Shown here in pieces: positions 1-13,400 of a stretch of DNA of 64,000 nucleotides. Position numbers and translations under genes: made by a program. Below the pieces are notes generated by a model. That model searched no databases. It was not told the origin of the DNA and saw only the letters and a program-made list of their open reading frames with translations. How positions within the stretch are numbered: position 1 is the stretch's first letter; each line of letters begins with the position of its first letter. Source of the DNA: Oryzias latipes (Eukaryota; Chordata; Actinopteri; Beloniformes; Adrianichthyidae); assembly GCF_002234675.1 (NCBI RefSeq), contig NC_019864.2, positions 16,261,582-16,325,581 on the forward strand, given 5' to 3'.

Positions 1-3000
1 TCTTGGCAGCATAAAAATGACAGGGCACAGCCACCCGACTGAGCTAATGGAGAGTTTTTCTAGTGAGTGAAGCTGTTGCCTCTCCGGGGTCTGTCAATGT
101 CAGGGCTGCATGGATCGCATCATTTCCTGTGCCAGCAGGGTGAGCTGGCTGGAGACACCACAAAGTATCGATCTGTCTGTAATCACACAAGCAGTTTTGG
201 CTTTAGAAAAACTTCCCCCAGAAGTGCTCAACTTTGAAAACAGGATCAAGTATCGCTGCGGGGACTGAAGTCAGGAGAGAACCGTGGTGCTGAGAAACTC
301 TGTGAGAGACCTGAAACAGAAGAGCAGGCAAATATTGACGCATGTTGTCTGTCATCTACAATGATAGCCTGAATCTAGTGGGAACACAAAAAAACAACAA
401 TGCGCCACGGTTGAATCTTTTAGCACGCAAGCCAATAATCAATTCTTTCTGATTTTTAGGTCAATCAATAATGCTTTCTCTAAAATATTCTTACAAAAAA
501 AAATCAAAGACAGAACAACCCAGTATTTAGGACAGGAACAGAAATTATTTTACAAAAATGAGCTGAATAAATTCAATTTATTTTCGAGTAACCTGTTTGT
601 CTAAAGGCAAAAAGTGGAGTTTTGACATGAATGCTTGAGCGATCGCACCTGCGCCTTAGGATGAAGACAGTCACTCAGCTGACAGAAAAAATATCAAAGG
701 AAGCAGGTGTGGAGGTGTGAACTGCAGCATCCTTTCAGGAGAGATGTGGCCATTGCTGCTTCTAATCTCGCTTTTTTTTGATACAGTTACATCAAAGTAT
801 CTCTGAGTCAGACTGAGAGTGAAAAAAACACACACATCATGATGATTTTTACTCCACATTACATTTTTGCAAAACCAAACCAACTATATAGTAAGTTTGT
901 GTTTTTTTTAAAAGGCCAGTTTGCTATATATAAACAATCCAAAATATATAAGGAGACTAAAACCAGCCTGTAAATTGCAACAAATGATGGGTCGTCCAGA
1001 ATATTCACTCTACTGATTCGATGTATGGTGCACAGCAGATGTGCAGAGGACCAGCTGTCTGCAGACAGAGCTGTCTGCTGCTCTACAGCTGCTATCAAAC
1101 AGCTCCCCATGACTCCGTCTAGCTTCCAGCAACCAACCTGCATAACATCCTCCCAGTTGCCATGGAAATGGAGACTGGCATGAGTAGCGACTAGCCAGTC
1201 AAAGACATCAGAGCAGCAGAAGGAACATGAGACTACCACTGGTGAAAGTGATTTATTGAGTGTGTGTTCAAAGTCCATCTAACTATGACAAGCCTATAAG
1301 GATGCCACAAGTTAAATCTATTACAGCTGGTTGAAGAAGCTTCATACCAGTCCAATATGCACATATTATTATTTATTATTTAGCTAAACTAAAGACCAAA
1401 TGTTTGTTTAAATAAAAGTATAGCACAGAAATATGTTACATACAAAACTACTATTAAACTCCTGCATGTTGTATTTGTACAGAGTCAAACATAGTTTTTA
1501 ATAATTTACCCTTTAGGTTTTAGAACCTTTTTCTCTCGTTGATTTGCCTTTTTGCTAGTGAATAACTCTTGACAGATACTGAGCCAAGCTGCACTGAGCA
1601 ACATCTTTCCCTGAATTATAACTTTCAACTAACCTTCAAGCCCTAGTGCATAATTTCAATCCTATTTTTATATCAATAAGTCAAGACAGGCAATTATATT
1701 TTTCTGCATGCTCTGCTGTCAGAGAGGAGAATAATAGCATTTTCTCTTGTGAGAAGGATAAGAAGAAAGAGAAGAGATGGAGTAAAAAAAAAAGACTGGA
1801 GATGTTATCTAAAGACATTAATGCAGCAATGAATAATTCAGTAATGACTACAAGATCTGTCATAAAAAAAAAGAAATCTGCTAACATCTGCACTGTGTTC
1901 TAAGGGGGCTGAGCAGAGCAGGGCATTGATGCCAGAACGCCTCTGAAGATAAACATGACAAATTGGCAGATCATCTGTTCAATTAGGGTAGCAGAGCAGG
2001 TGTGCCGGTGAGGTGGCTGTGCCACAGGATGACACAGATATTAAGCCAAACCAGAAGCATGATGGGAATACCTTGTTTGCGTGACAGTGATTTAGAGTGA
2101 TGCACTAGAAAGATACCACACAGAAAAAACCAAAACCAACATTAAAAAAAAGCAAAAAGCGAAGGCATATTCCCCTTGGTACTCATTAAAATTCGACTCC
2201 AGACGGCACCCTGCCCCTCTCCCACTCTGTTTCACCACTTCATCCTTCTGCTTTTGGTGCCTCAGCTGCCTGACTGGACCTTCTAGGATCATTTCTTATT
2301 AATCCATAAAGCATACTGCCCTGGTGATTGGATTGAAGGGAGCAGCAGAGCAGTAATGCACGAGATATGAAAAAATATCACACATTTTTTTTGGCTGGGT
2401 GGGGGTTGGTGGGGTTAAGAGTAAGTGGCAAACAGGGAATGGGCTGCATGTGTGAGAGATGATGCTAGGAGGGAACGGGGGGGGGGGGGGGTGATGGGGG
2501 CAGAGGAGGGAATGTAGAAAAAGAGCGAGGGACGGGGGGAGGCATGGGGGGATGCAAGCAAGAAACATGTTTTGAAATATTAATCTGTGGTTCTGGCCAT
2601 GGGCTGGTGCACTGAGATGAAAAAAAAAAAAAAAACGCTGGGGAAACCTTTGAAGTCGGGGAATGTTCCTTGAATTTCTGATGCAGGCACTGTGGAGGCA
2701 GCCATGTTGTTGAAGAGCTGAGGGCAGGTGAGATTTGTTTTTCTCTTAATTTTTTTTTGTCGTACGGCTTATTGGCACAGTGTGCATTTGGAGGGCTCCT
2801 TTTTTGTCAGCCCTGACATTCATGAGATGAATGTGGTACAATTTCCTAATCCCCAGAGCCTTGTAAAGTCTATGAAAGGAACACTTGGTGCTGCACAAAC
2901 TATTGCACTCAGCCATTTGAGTGAGGACAAGCTTTTTTGTGAGCTCTTGGAGGGATTGACAACTTCCTTGACACAGCAGCCAATCTTCGACGCTATACCA

Positions 3001-5590
3001 TTCAGATGAAGGTGGAAAGGGCTTAAAAAGACTTCACAGGATCGTACTGAACCTGTGGAAACTGTGCAAAGAGTCTAATAGATTTAGCACTGTGTCGTGA
3101 AGGCCCTGTGTGTCTGTTCTGACCACTGTTGTAGCTGCAACATCACCTCTAAGCTCAGTTCACATTTACATGACGGAAGTGCAGAAATCAAACTACCATA
3201 AAAACAAAAATTTGCAATTAAAACTTAAAAATTGACAAATACATCTGCTTTAAGGACAACGCACCTACAAATTTGCTCAAACCCGCATTGGATACGTTCA
3301 TTGTCTTCATGAAAAAAATCAATAGAAATCCGATGACCTAGTTTTATGCAGGAATACATCTGCAAACAGTAAAAGTCAAACTAACTATGTTTTACCTGCT
3401 GGAAAACCTGAAATTAACATAATCTTCCATTCAAATAATTATTTTTTTTCTCTCCAGTTAGCTCTCAATTCCTCTTCTACAAACAGCAGAACGCCTGCAG
3501 GCTTGTGATGGTTTAATTTTCTCATATTCTTTCCCCAGAATCATTCCAGTACGATAATAGAGACCCACGTTGATGACAATGGCTGTGCAGGTGGAAATGG
3601 GGCTGCAGCAGAGGGTGAAAGTGTGTTTGTTATGCTGCCCTCTGCAGGTCTCCCATGGGGGAGTTGCAGAGCTGTGAAAGCAGGCCTCCTCCAGCCTCCG
3701 TGGAAGGACTGCAGTGACACTCAAACTCCCTCTCAAGTAGCCTGCAGCACAGATTAAAGATGTATGTTTAGGGCAGATCAAATAGACTACAGAGTCTATA
3801 GAGACAAAACAACATATTAAAAATAAGTTTTTCAGAAAACAATGCATACCCACGGCTTTGTCTGAGCCTGGAGTGCTGATAGTGTTTATCAAAAGAAAAA
3901 GTTAGAGCTCCTGCTTGTGCATTTTAAGGACAGTGATGTTCTGAGGGGCACATCCACATGACAGAAGCTGTAAGCCAGCAGTTGGTGCAAGAGTCTCTTC
4001 GTGCAAATGAACAATAGAAATGTGCAGCCACTACAAAATTACAATCAGACCTACTGGAGACACATGGCCGAAATGGCCGAAATGGCTCTTGGACTTTAAG
4101 GTGTCATGTGCAGTTTTAAAAAAGTCACATGAGAGCAAGAGGAACACAATACAGTAAAAGCTAAGTGAACACAGGCAGGGAAGTGTGTATTATGTACCAC
4201 TCAGTGCTGATGAAAGTGCCTGCAAGTCCTTAAGGGTTTGGCAGTAAACACTACAAACATACAATCCCCAGAGAACACCATCACCTCCCTCTTCCCTATA
4301 TTCCTCCTCCTTCTCTCTCTCTGACAAAGTGCTCTCTGAGAGGGAGACCACACTGAAGGAGGAAACGCAGCGTTTCCCTAAAAAAAGCCAAACCAGACAC
4401 CAGCAATCCACGAATAGATGCAATGCTTCTGCTTACTTGGGCTTTATCAAGTGTAGTCAGCACTGAGGAAAGTCACAGCTGAAAGTGTGAAGTGGACACC
4501 CAACCCGCCGCATGACACGGTGATATCCAATCAGCAAATGCCATTTTTGACACATCAGCAGCATCCTGGGAGGTCTGTGTAGATTCAAGTGTCCACAGTC
4601 TTGCCCAATGGGCTCTGGGCCCGGTCACACACACATCCCAAACACGCACACACAAACAGGCATATTGGATGGCTTGGATGGAGCACTACTTCCTGTGAGA
4701 AGCGGGGATGAAAGGTCACACAATGGTGTCAAATTAGACGTCGGTTCGGGGATCGCAGAGAGCGGTCAGACACATTAGAGGGACATGTTTTCCCATCGCC
4801 TCATTTGAGGTGTTCTTGTGAGCCTCGTGAAAATCCTCGCCCCTCCCAACACTTACAATGCCTCAGGCACTTAGAGAAAGAGGTGTGAGCGAGAAAGCTG
4901 TGTGTGTTTGTACGAAGGAGAGGATTTCACAAATGCCTTCATAGTTTAAACGGCTGCGCTGTCACTGGAGCACAGCATGAATAATTCAGCGAGACTGCTC
5001 CTTCAAACATACAAATAGAACAGGATTACACCCACACAAAACAAACGGCAAACACCCCAATCAAAACAACAGAATTAATTAGGTAATTAGAGAGACAAAA
5101 TAAATGAGAAATAATGATAAACTCTTCTGAGACCACAGCCACAGCTCAGCTGCAGTACGCCAGTATGCAGATTTCAGAGTTCAGAATACATTACCAGATT
5201 ATTTGGATTGAATGACACCCATCTTTTAAGAGGATGAGATTCAAATCCATTTTGGAGAATGGCGTCGAAAAGAAAACTCAAAGGTGCATTTGCAAGTCAG
5301 CCTTGCACAAGTTCATTCAAAACCAGACAGTTGCTAGTTGTGAATATTCAAAGCCTATATTTGAATTTCATCAGCAGAGAACATTATCAAAGATCTTAGT
5401 ACCTGTGTAAAACTTAAAGAATTACAATATTACATATTAGATTTGTCTTGGGCAATGAAGACCTTGACCTGGTAAAGCCCACTACATCAAAGAATTGATA
5501 GAAAGTTCAAATGTTTTGGAATTGAGATGGTTTTAAACCTTTTTACGAAATCCACAAAAAATGTTAGCATTAACATTTTTGTGATGAGAT
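1..5590. other. gene-free left flank, first part
   Basis: No supported gene. Open frames here are short, lack recognisable domains and are not joined by convincing splice sites. There is a G-run at about 2,480-2,491 and a poly-A run near 2,620-2,635. The stretch 2,780-3,010 is open for about 90 codons on the plus strand and 3,460-3,890 for 144 codons on the minus strand, but neither resembles a family I know. Parts are complex, unique-looking sequence and could be intronic or regulatory DNA of a gene lying outside the window. Confidence 0.5.
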
Positions 5591-5596
5591 ATACCC

Positions 5597-6815
5597 TACA
5601 CTCAATTGCCACTTTTTTGTGTACACCATGCTAGTACCAGGTTGGACCCCTTTTTGCCTCCAGAACTGTTTCAATGATTGGTGGCATTGATTCAACAAAC
5701 ATTCCTCAGAGAGTTTGGTCCATATTGACATGATGACATCACACAGTTGCTGTGGATTTGTCGGCTGCTCATCCATGATGTAAATCTCCCGTTCCACCAC
5801 ATCCCAAAGGTGATCTACTGGGTTGAGATCTGGTCACTATAAAGGCCCATTTGAGTCCAAGGAACTTGTTTTTGTGAAACAGTTTTTACATGAATTACAA
5901 AGAGTAGACTAAGAATTTGTGAAGTAGGTTGTATAATTTCTAGATTTCTGATTGGGAAAAAAAAGAAAAATGACATGAATGACACATGCTGCAATCATCC
6001 CTGATGTTCTTTAATGATAAACTTCTGATCACTTCAGGTGAAAGAGACACCTCCACCTATTCCATGGACCTCTATGCAAACCCTATATATGGCACTTAGC
6101 TACACTATTATTAAAATATTTTTGTTGAATATTTTTCCCATTCCTTTGTTTTAACTTTTGTGCAGTTTACGGAAAGCAGTCTGAGATGATTCCAGCTTTC
6201 TGATATGCCATCTTATCCTCCTTTAAATAGTCATCAGAAAATGGTACACTGTGGTCATAAAGGGAAGGACATGGTCAGCAACGACACTCAGGTAGGCTGT
6301 GTTAGCTAAATTGGTTCTAAGGGGCCCAAAGTGTATCAATAAAATGTCCCCTACACCATTACATCACCACCACCAGCCTGAACCGTTGATACAAGGCAGG
6401 ATAGATTCATGCTTTCATGTTGTTGCTGCAAAATTATGACCCTACCATCCGAATGTCACAGCAGAAATGGAGACTCATCAGACCAGACAACATTTTTCCA
6501 ATCTTCTATTGTCCAGTTTTGGTGAGTCTGTGTGAATTGTAGCCTCAGTTTCCTGTTCCAGAAATGGAACCCGGTGTGGTCTTCTTCTGCTGATGTAGTC
6601 CATCTGCTTCAAGGTTGGACATGTTGTGCATTCAGAGATAATCTTCTGCAGACCTCGGTTGTCACCAGTGTTTTTTTGAGTTACTGTAGCCTTTCTATCA
6701 GCTGGAACCAGTCTGTATCAAAAAGAAATTTCCGCCCACAGAACTGTCGCTCACTGAATCTTTTCTCTTTTTCAGATCCTTCTCTGTAAACCCTAGAGAT
6801 GCTTTTCGGTGAAGA
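5597..6815 (-). mobile_element. decayed Tc1/mariner-type transposon
   Basis: Read on the minus strand, this is a broken Tc1-like transposase. Near its end, at about 5,830 downwards, is the DLNP motif followed by an LWD-VVERE stretch, typical of the catalytic C-terminal part of Tc1 transposases. About 500 bases further upstream in the same sense (about 6,380-6,330) a GGG-D-VMV stretch followed by an LGPL-like run corresponds to the conserved middle of the protein. The right-hand part (6,470-6,800) matches in nucleotide sense the N-terminal half of the same widespread fish element. Stops and frameshifts are frequent and a 293-bp insertion interrupts it, so it cannot encode an active enzyme. Terminal inverted repeats are not clear. 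Family assignment is from remembered conserved motifs; the exact subfamily is not determined. Confidence 0.82.
5877..6169. repeat. 293-bp dispersed repeat, copy 1, nested in the Tc1 relic
   Basis: Almost the same sequence occurs at 14,777-15,071. Both copies begin AAACAGTTTTTACATGA and end TGTGCAGTTTA. This copy interrupts the transposase-derived sequence, which resumes at about 6,170. The bases on the two sides, GAAACAG and GAAAGCAG, look like a diverged 8-bp target duplication, which would favour a hAT-type DNA element, but no clear terminal inverted repeat is seen. There is no open frame. The insertion must be younger than the Tc1 copy. Confidence 0.85.
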
Positions 6816-9800
6816 GAAAGCCACTGCCTCAAATATAATATACACATTTTTTAACAAGGTATAACTGTATTAAGGAGAATTAATTATCAACAAATTCTGC
6901 ATCATTACAAAACAGTAATTTAAAAAAATGAATATCAATGGATAAGTTACTCTCATCATGTATTCTTTTTGAGATTTCATGGACGCAGCCATTTTGAAAT
7001 GGTGAGGAAAAGTGGAATGATAACCCACTACAGGAGAGAAAACAGGTACCAAGTTATATACAATGGGTTTTTAGGTCAAATTTAGATCACACTAATGAGA
7101 TTGAGGTCTAAAAAATGGGTATATTAAATATATTATAACTTTTTAAACGGCTAACCATCAAATTTTCCTTTTTTTGTGTGATTAAATGAAATCCTTGTCA
7201 GGTCAACTCTAACTAAGAACTGTCAAAAACAAGCCATCCAGAAAGGATGAACTCTCTAAAAGGATAAACTCTCTAGCTTTAGCAATTAACGTCGCTGCAT
7301 GTGAAGTGCAGGTTAAGCCCAGCTTGTAGACAAACAAGAGATATCGGTTTCCAACAATATTTAAATCATACTTCCAAACTGCAGCCCTTGAACGCCAGTT
7401 TGCAGCAGGATGAGGAGGTCAAGGTGTAATGACGGGTTCTCTGGGATTTATTGAAAGTGATGACTGCTGTGAAGTGGGAATTGCTCACCACGAATTCATG
7501 AATTTGAAAGAGATTATTTGAGCATAGATCAGATCAGCACTGATACAATATCTCAAGGGCAAAAAAAAATACTAAACAACACCAGTCAGAAAAAAAGAAA
7601 AATCCTTTTCAACATCATGAAAAGCTCTTTTGCCAATAGAACAAATTAGTTCTATAAATCTGATAATGCTTCTGCCTAAACCAGTTTCATCAGCAGTGTC
7701 AGAGTAAGAAAGGTACCATGTGAGATATACTGTGCTGGGTAATCTCCCTTCTTGTGCAGAAGCAGCTTAATGGATGAGTGAGTGGATGGATCAATAAGAA
7801 ATAGAAAAAATAAGTCTTGGTGTGGAGCAAATCAGCAGGGGTTATGATATGACGAGCTTTTAACCTCAGTTGTGCCTTAAAATGAGTACAAACATGCAGC
7901 TGAACTGCTTCTAAACTGCTGGGACTAACTACATTATCCACTGCTGAATACAAACCCCTGAAGACAACAATAAAGGCTCAACAAGACAGGCTAAGACATG
8001 GGAGTCCTTTCAAAAGACTGCCGAAACCGATCCCCTGTGTTGAAGCGTGGAGAAGGAAAAAAAAAAACATCACTAATAAATGAAGATGAGACGCAGAGAA
8101 AAAGGGGGGAAATCTGGGACAGAAAGGATGAGCAGCTTTGGTTAGAAGTCAAATGGAATTTGGAATGAGGAGCTGCTGCTGTCCTGCAGGGGCAGGGCGG
8201 CTGTTTTTCTCCAGCAGCACATCCCCATCTATGCCAGCACTCATTTACTGATCTCATTAATATCCCCGCTCTGAGGAGGGGAGAGACAGTAGCGGTGAAA
8301 CAGCCCCCCCCCACACACACACCACTACCCCGCATTCTCCATGTGCCTGTTCCACTGGGTCCCCCTCCCTCGCATCTCATCTCCGCCTCTCTGTAGTTCA
8401 GTAATTGGGCTCAGCTCATTGTTATTCAAAACCCTGTAGAACCAATTAGCTGCAGACCTCCTGACCCTGGCTTGCTATGTAATGGTACAAGCTAAAGACG
8501 CTAAGTGAGGAAGCCAAGAGCAAAGGTTTTAAATTCCTTTAGTTCCTGATTAATAATCCTGTCAGGGCGATCAGAGACATTAAAGAGAAAGTCTGGTTCG
8601 GCTCTTGCTTTTATGGTGTCTCCTTCATTTCTAGGCTGTCCATTAAAGCTTAATGATGCCAGGGGTCGCTCTTTCTGTCTCTCTTCTGCCTTGTCAGATA
8701 AATGTACAGTTAACAGGATAATGAGGAATCTTGATTTTCCAGCAATCTGGGACAGAGCCAGCTTGTGGCCCCCAGGGGCAGAGGAAGGGCAGCAAAAAAA
8801 GGATGAGGACAGAGCAGCCAGGACACGAGAGAATGTGGTGGTGTGGATGGTGGACGAGATGTCCAGCTTTCCCCCTGAGGGAGGGAGATGAAAGCACCAG
8901 AGCAGACAGAACCTGGGGTGGAAAGCAGAGATGAGAGGGATGCAGATAACACCCTCATGCAACATAGATGAGGAGACAGAAGGTAAAGGAAGGGAATTGA
9001 GGAAAGGCTGCAAAGACAGCCTGCTGCTACAAGTGATTTGCTTAGCAGGGAAACAGGACTGCAGCTGTGTCAGTGCAACATCAGTTTGCTACAGAGGAAG
9101 CAATAAAAAGACTCAGATTGTTTATTTATACCTCTTTCAGTGAGCTTACAACATGATGGAAAGTTTCCCATATGTCGCTACATTCCAGGCTCATATTCCT
9201 ATTCACAATGCATTCCAATTTTAATATTTGGAATCTAAAAAAACTGTAGCATATTTTGCAGGGTGTTATTTTTCAGCTGCTTCCTGATTTTTTGGAGGCG
9301 AGTCACCCAGAAAAACAATTCACATGGGGATTTGACATGGAGCCTGACACCTGCCGCCCTCTCTGACACAAAAGAGCCGTGACCATAACCACAAGCAAAC
9401 CTGCAACCTGCTGTCTACAAAAAATGTTGTTCTGCTCTACAACCCATGTTAGTTTTTAAAACACATGGTTAAAAAAATAAAGGATATTTTTTAAGCAAAA
9501 CAGAAGTTCGACTTGAATCATCTTTTGATCTAGATTTTCCAGTTGTCTTTTAATTGTGATGATGCCATTTTAGCCTAAATCAAAAACCTGTGACATGTTC
9601 TGTTTTTTGGTTGGTGCTGCAGCGATCCCCAAATGTGCTGTGGGATGCCCAAAGTAGAGCTGCTATCTGGGGAGAAGCTGACATACCAGCAGACCCTGCA
9701 GAATGCAGCTGGTCTGTATTTTATGGTTTGCAAAGCATCGTATGTCTTGTCCTAAAAGAAAGATAAAACCTATGATATTAATCCTTCTGAGAAGTTCTGT

Positions 9801-10380
9801 TTTTTTTTTAACTAAATACCTTACATAAAAAGTGGGTTGAGTGTTGATCTGGAGCAAACAACTCCATCTAAGCATACCGAGACGTACAACCGGTACTTCC
9901 AAAGTAGACCTTAAAAGGCCTCAACTTGTTTGTCTATTTATGATTTTTGAGCTCACACCTGTTTTCTGAGATCGGTGTTTGCATTCTTGTTTCTAAAGAG
10001 CTCGTTTGGGTTCAGTTTTTCTGTCTTGGTTGAAGTTTCTAGAAGAATTGCAGTGGTGTAAACACCAGCTTCTTCCAGTCTTCAGATGGTGACACTGACA
10101 CATCTGCTGTGGTAACAATAAATCCTTTTAATACAAACTCTGTAAAGCTCTTTGGTGCCTAAATATTTATGGTTACTTGAGATTCCCTCAAGAGTTGTCT
10201 TCTGCCAGAGTATCAACAGCATTAAGTCAAGAGGAGCGACTCCTGGCATTTTATCTGTGAGCTATAAGGTAAGGAGCCAGATGGTCTGGCCTTCTCTGCT
10301 GGAGGTCAAACACAAAGCGAGGAAGGGTCTAGCAGCTTCTCCTTCCATGACTCCATGTCCATGATCTCCTCCTTTATCTC
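6816..10380. other. gene-free stretch
   Basis: No supported gene or RNA. The part 8,440-8,900 is complex, balanced in composition and open on several frames without domain resemblance, so it is more like conserved non-coding DNA than a coding exon. The segment 9,520-9,600 shares a short diverged similarity with 48,205-48,290 (see the separate repeat entry). The rest is AT-rich with short A/T runs. Confidence 0.5.
9515..9602. repeat. short dispersed repeat related to 48,200-48,290
   Basis: The two places share, in the same order, ATCATCTTTTGATCT, then a stretch ending in CCATTTTAGCC and AAATCAAAA-CCTGTG, with differences between. The similarity stops on both sides, so they look like two old copies of one interspersed element. 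The family is not recognised. Confidence 0.6.
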
Positions 10381-10399
10381 TGTTAATTTATTATCTAAA

Positions 10400-10480
10400 G
10401 TCGCCCCCTGCATGGTGTCCCTCAGAGCTCAGCACAAGGTTCAATCCTATTTATTTTGTAAATAAACTCTCTTGGAAAAA
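10400..10480 (+). mobile_element. LINE reverse-transcriptase relic
   Basis: From 10,414 the plus strand reads GVPQ-SSAQG-SILFIL, a stop, then INS. This is the decayed form of the conserved GVPQGS-LGP-LF-Y-N motif of non-LTR retrotransposon reverse transcriptases. Only this short block is recognisable; the surrounding sequence (10,110-10,500) may be part of the same old insertion. It is non-functional. Confidence 0.6.
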
Positions 10481-13400
10481 TTGTATAGTTTTAAAAATCA
10501 GTCCTACCATTTATGACCTGATGACCTCCAATTGCACTGCTCTTTTAGTGATTCTGAGTTTTGATAAATTAGCTGAATTATTGCTTTGCCTCTCACATAT
10601 AACAGACTGGCTAACTAAAGAAAACATAAACCCTAATTATTGTCCTTGAACATAAAATGATCTGTATCAAACATCACTCAGGTTCTCCTCCTGCGAAACC
10701 TACAATTAAAATCCTGTAGTGTTTGACCAGTCTTGTATGGCATTCAAAACGTTTGGTCTGATACTGTTTGTATCACTTGAGAAATATTTAAGCACAAAGA
10801 GGTCATGGAGACAGATGGAAGCATAAAAACATGGTCAGAATGTGTCATTGCAGTTCATGCCTTCATAATAATAATAATAATAATAAAAATTGATGACAAT
10901 AATAATAAGAAGAAATAGAGGTATGCTGGTGGGGAATCTTGTAGGTGGATGCCTTCCTGAGTTGTGTAACCGCAGTGTTGCTGTCAGCTCCTAAACGCAG
11001 TGGCTCCTTGAAACGAGTGTCTCTAAAAAAGCAGAGGCAGGCGTGATGAGTCCTCAAGCATCCTCCCAATGCTGTGATTACTGACGTTTACCCTCTTTAA
11101 TATGTGTAATTCCCATTTTCTCTGATTCAAGAGTAAGGGCCCTCAGGGGGACTTCACTAAGTGGCAGTCTGCCAAAGCTCTCCTGTTGGAAAGGCTTTAA
11201 GTCACTTCTCTCCCTCAGCAGTTAGATGCAGCGTGACATTTTCAAGTTCTCTCATCTACCTTTATTACTGTTATTTTGAATGCTGGTGCGCTGATGATAG
11301 CTTGAATATTTCGTTTTTACTGTTGCGAGCTGCACACGCAGGTGTGAAGCATATTTGGGTCATGACTACACACCTATAAAAGGTGTGGAAAAATAGCAAC
11401 GTGTTGTTTCGAGAGCAACGGCTGTTACAAATTGCTGCTTTTTTTCCCCCTCTTAAATGCGCAGTAGAGCTCACATAATGACCACTGCTGTGGTCACAAT
11501 ACCTGACCACAGAAGGTGCTAAAACATGTGTTTCGCTTCAGGTCAGAAATGGACTATAGTGCCAGTCTTTATTATTTTTCAAATGTGGGGACTGTAAATT
11601 GTAAATCCAAAATGTAAAAATTACTATTTCAGAACTATTATGCAATACAGTTATTTTTCCACTGCTTTGACATTTTATTTATCATTTTTTCAGACTATAA
11701 GTTGCTCTAGAGTTGCCGCAGCCAAAAAAAAGCATAACAAAGAAGAAAAAATCATATATATAATTAGCATCCCCGGCCAAACGATGCATGAAACTGCCAC
11801 TTATACTCCAAACAAATATAGTACTCATACATGTTAAATCAGTACACCTGTCAAATTTTTATCAAAGAATTTCATATTGCCGACCCTGAAAATAATATTT
11901 CCCAAATCAAGTTTAAACTGTTGCTTTAAAACAAGCAAATAAATAAGTTGTAGTTTTCCAAAAGACATTACAAGCAATACAGACCTTTTACTTCAACTTT
12001 CTTTTAGCTTTAGTCAAAAAAAAAAAGGCGAAAAGTCGATGATTTGTTAATATACTGTTAATTTCTGTTGTTTCCTGGTTTGAGGCCCTCTCCATCTCTA
12101 TCAGCAGGAACAAATTTGAGAGGTACATGTATGGTTTCATCTCTTGGAAACAGAGTTTGCTGTAGGCCCAGTATAGAAGCCTCTCTTTTGGAGAACACTT
12201 ACTTGATGACAGACCCAACAAGAATGTTCCCCTGACCGCCGTATGAAATGTAGCACCAGAGTTCCCCTATTAAGGAGAGAAATAATTTCCACCAAAGTGG
12301 TTGGTGGTGCTGACAGCTCAGATTAATGCTCTCTGTAAAACAGCCAAAATAACAACTGCTCCTGCACGCATAGTGAAAACCAGTACGTTTGGCTGAGGGA
12401 AGCCTGCCAGCTCTACAAATTCATGCATATTTGGGGCTGCGAACATCTGCCAGTACAAATAATTTATGCTGTTCTCTCAGCTAAGGGGCGATGAATCCCC
12501 TCTGAAAAGTTTTCTTCAACTTCTAAAGTCAGAACACACTCCCCCCTTTCTTCATGTTGCAGACACGCGCTTCAGCCACAGACCAGGTTGAATGAAGAGT
12601 GTCCCGAAGCGTGCAGGAAGTCCCAGGCGCACCTTTAGTCAAACTAGCAGCTGACTGTTTTCAGTTAGGGGCCTGAGGGTTGCAGTGCTAAGGCAGAGGC
12701 ATCCTCAGCCTGGTTGTGTGAATGGCAACCCTACCTGGGGAGGGAATCGCAGTGACAGGCTGCTTCTATCTGTATATCTGTATGCATGCAGCCCTCCCGA
12801 GAGCCTTCAGATGCATTTCTCCACTGGAGCGATAAATTTCTCATGGTATCATGGAGGAGGATCAAAACATCTGAGCGACTCATTCTATGGTGCATCCAAC
12901 AGCTTTGTTGTTGTGTTCCAACACAACGGTGTCAGGTGATTAAACATCCAGCGAGAGCAGTTTTTTTTTTTTTTTTTTACATTCAAAACGCAACCATCAA
13001 CAGCAGATGGTGCATAAATCATTAACAGATTCTCCGCCACTTCTGTATGATATTCACCACAAAAAATTCTAGGCTAATTCTGATCAACTGTGCAGCGCTT
13101 GCTGATGATAGACTATTTGTGAAGATCCAGGACACCTAACATTTCCCTATGAATGTGTAATAATACACCCCATTCTGCCTCTACAGTCATCAAACCAAGA
13201 TAGATGCACAGAAAGCTAACACTCTGTGTATTAACTTGATGACTTGAAAATAATGTTTGTTATTCTGCACCTAACAAATAATTATAACTTTAAAATAGCA
13301 CTAGAAGCACAAAGGAAATCTGTCATTTGTTAAATTTAGACTCAGCAACTCCAGCAAAGGTGTGTGTCAAATTTGTGCCGTATGATAGTGTCAGACTTTC

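Noticed and set aside
2728..3009. 93-codon open frame on the plus strand with a hydrophobic start
   Set aside because: No domain, no splice partners and ordinary composition; a chance frame or conserved non-coding DNA is as likely.
3458..3892. 144-codon cysteine-containing open frame on the minus strand
   Set aside because: An AG acceptor and several cysteines looked exon-like, but I could find no partner exons and no recognisable domain.
8501..9013. 170-codon open frame on the minus strand
   Set aside because: Both strands and several frames are open over the same stretch, which points to low stop density rather than coding.
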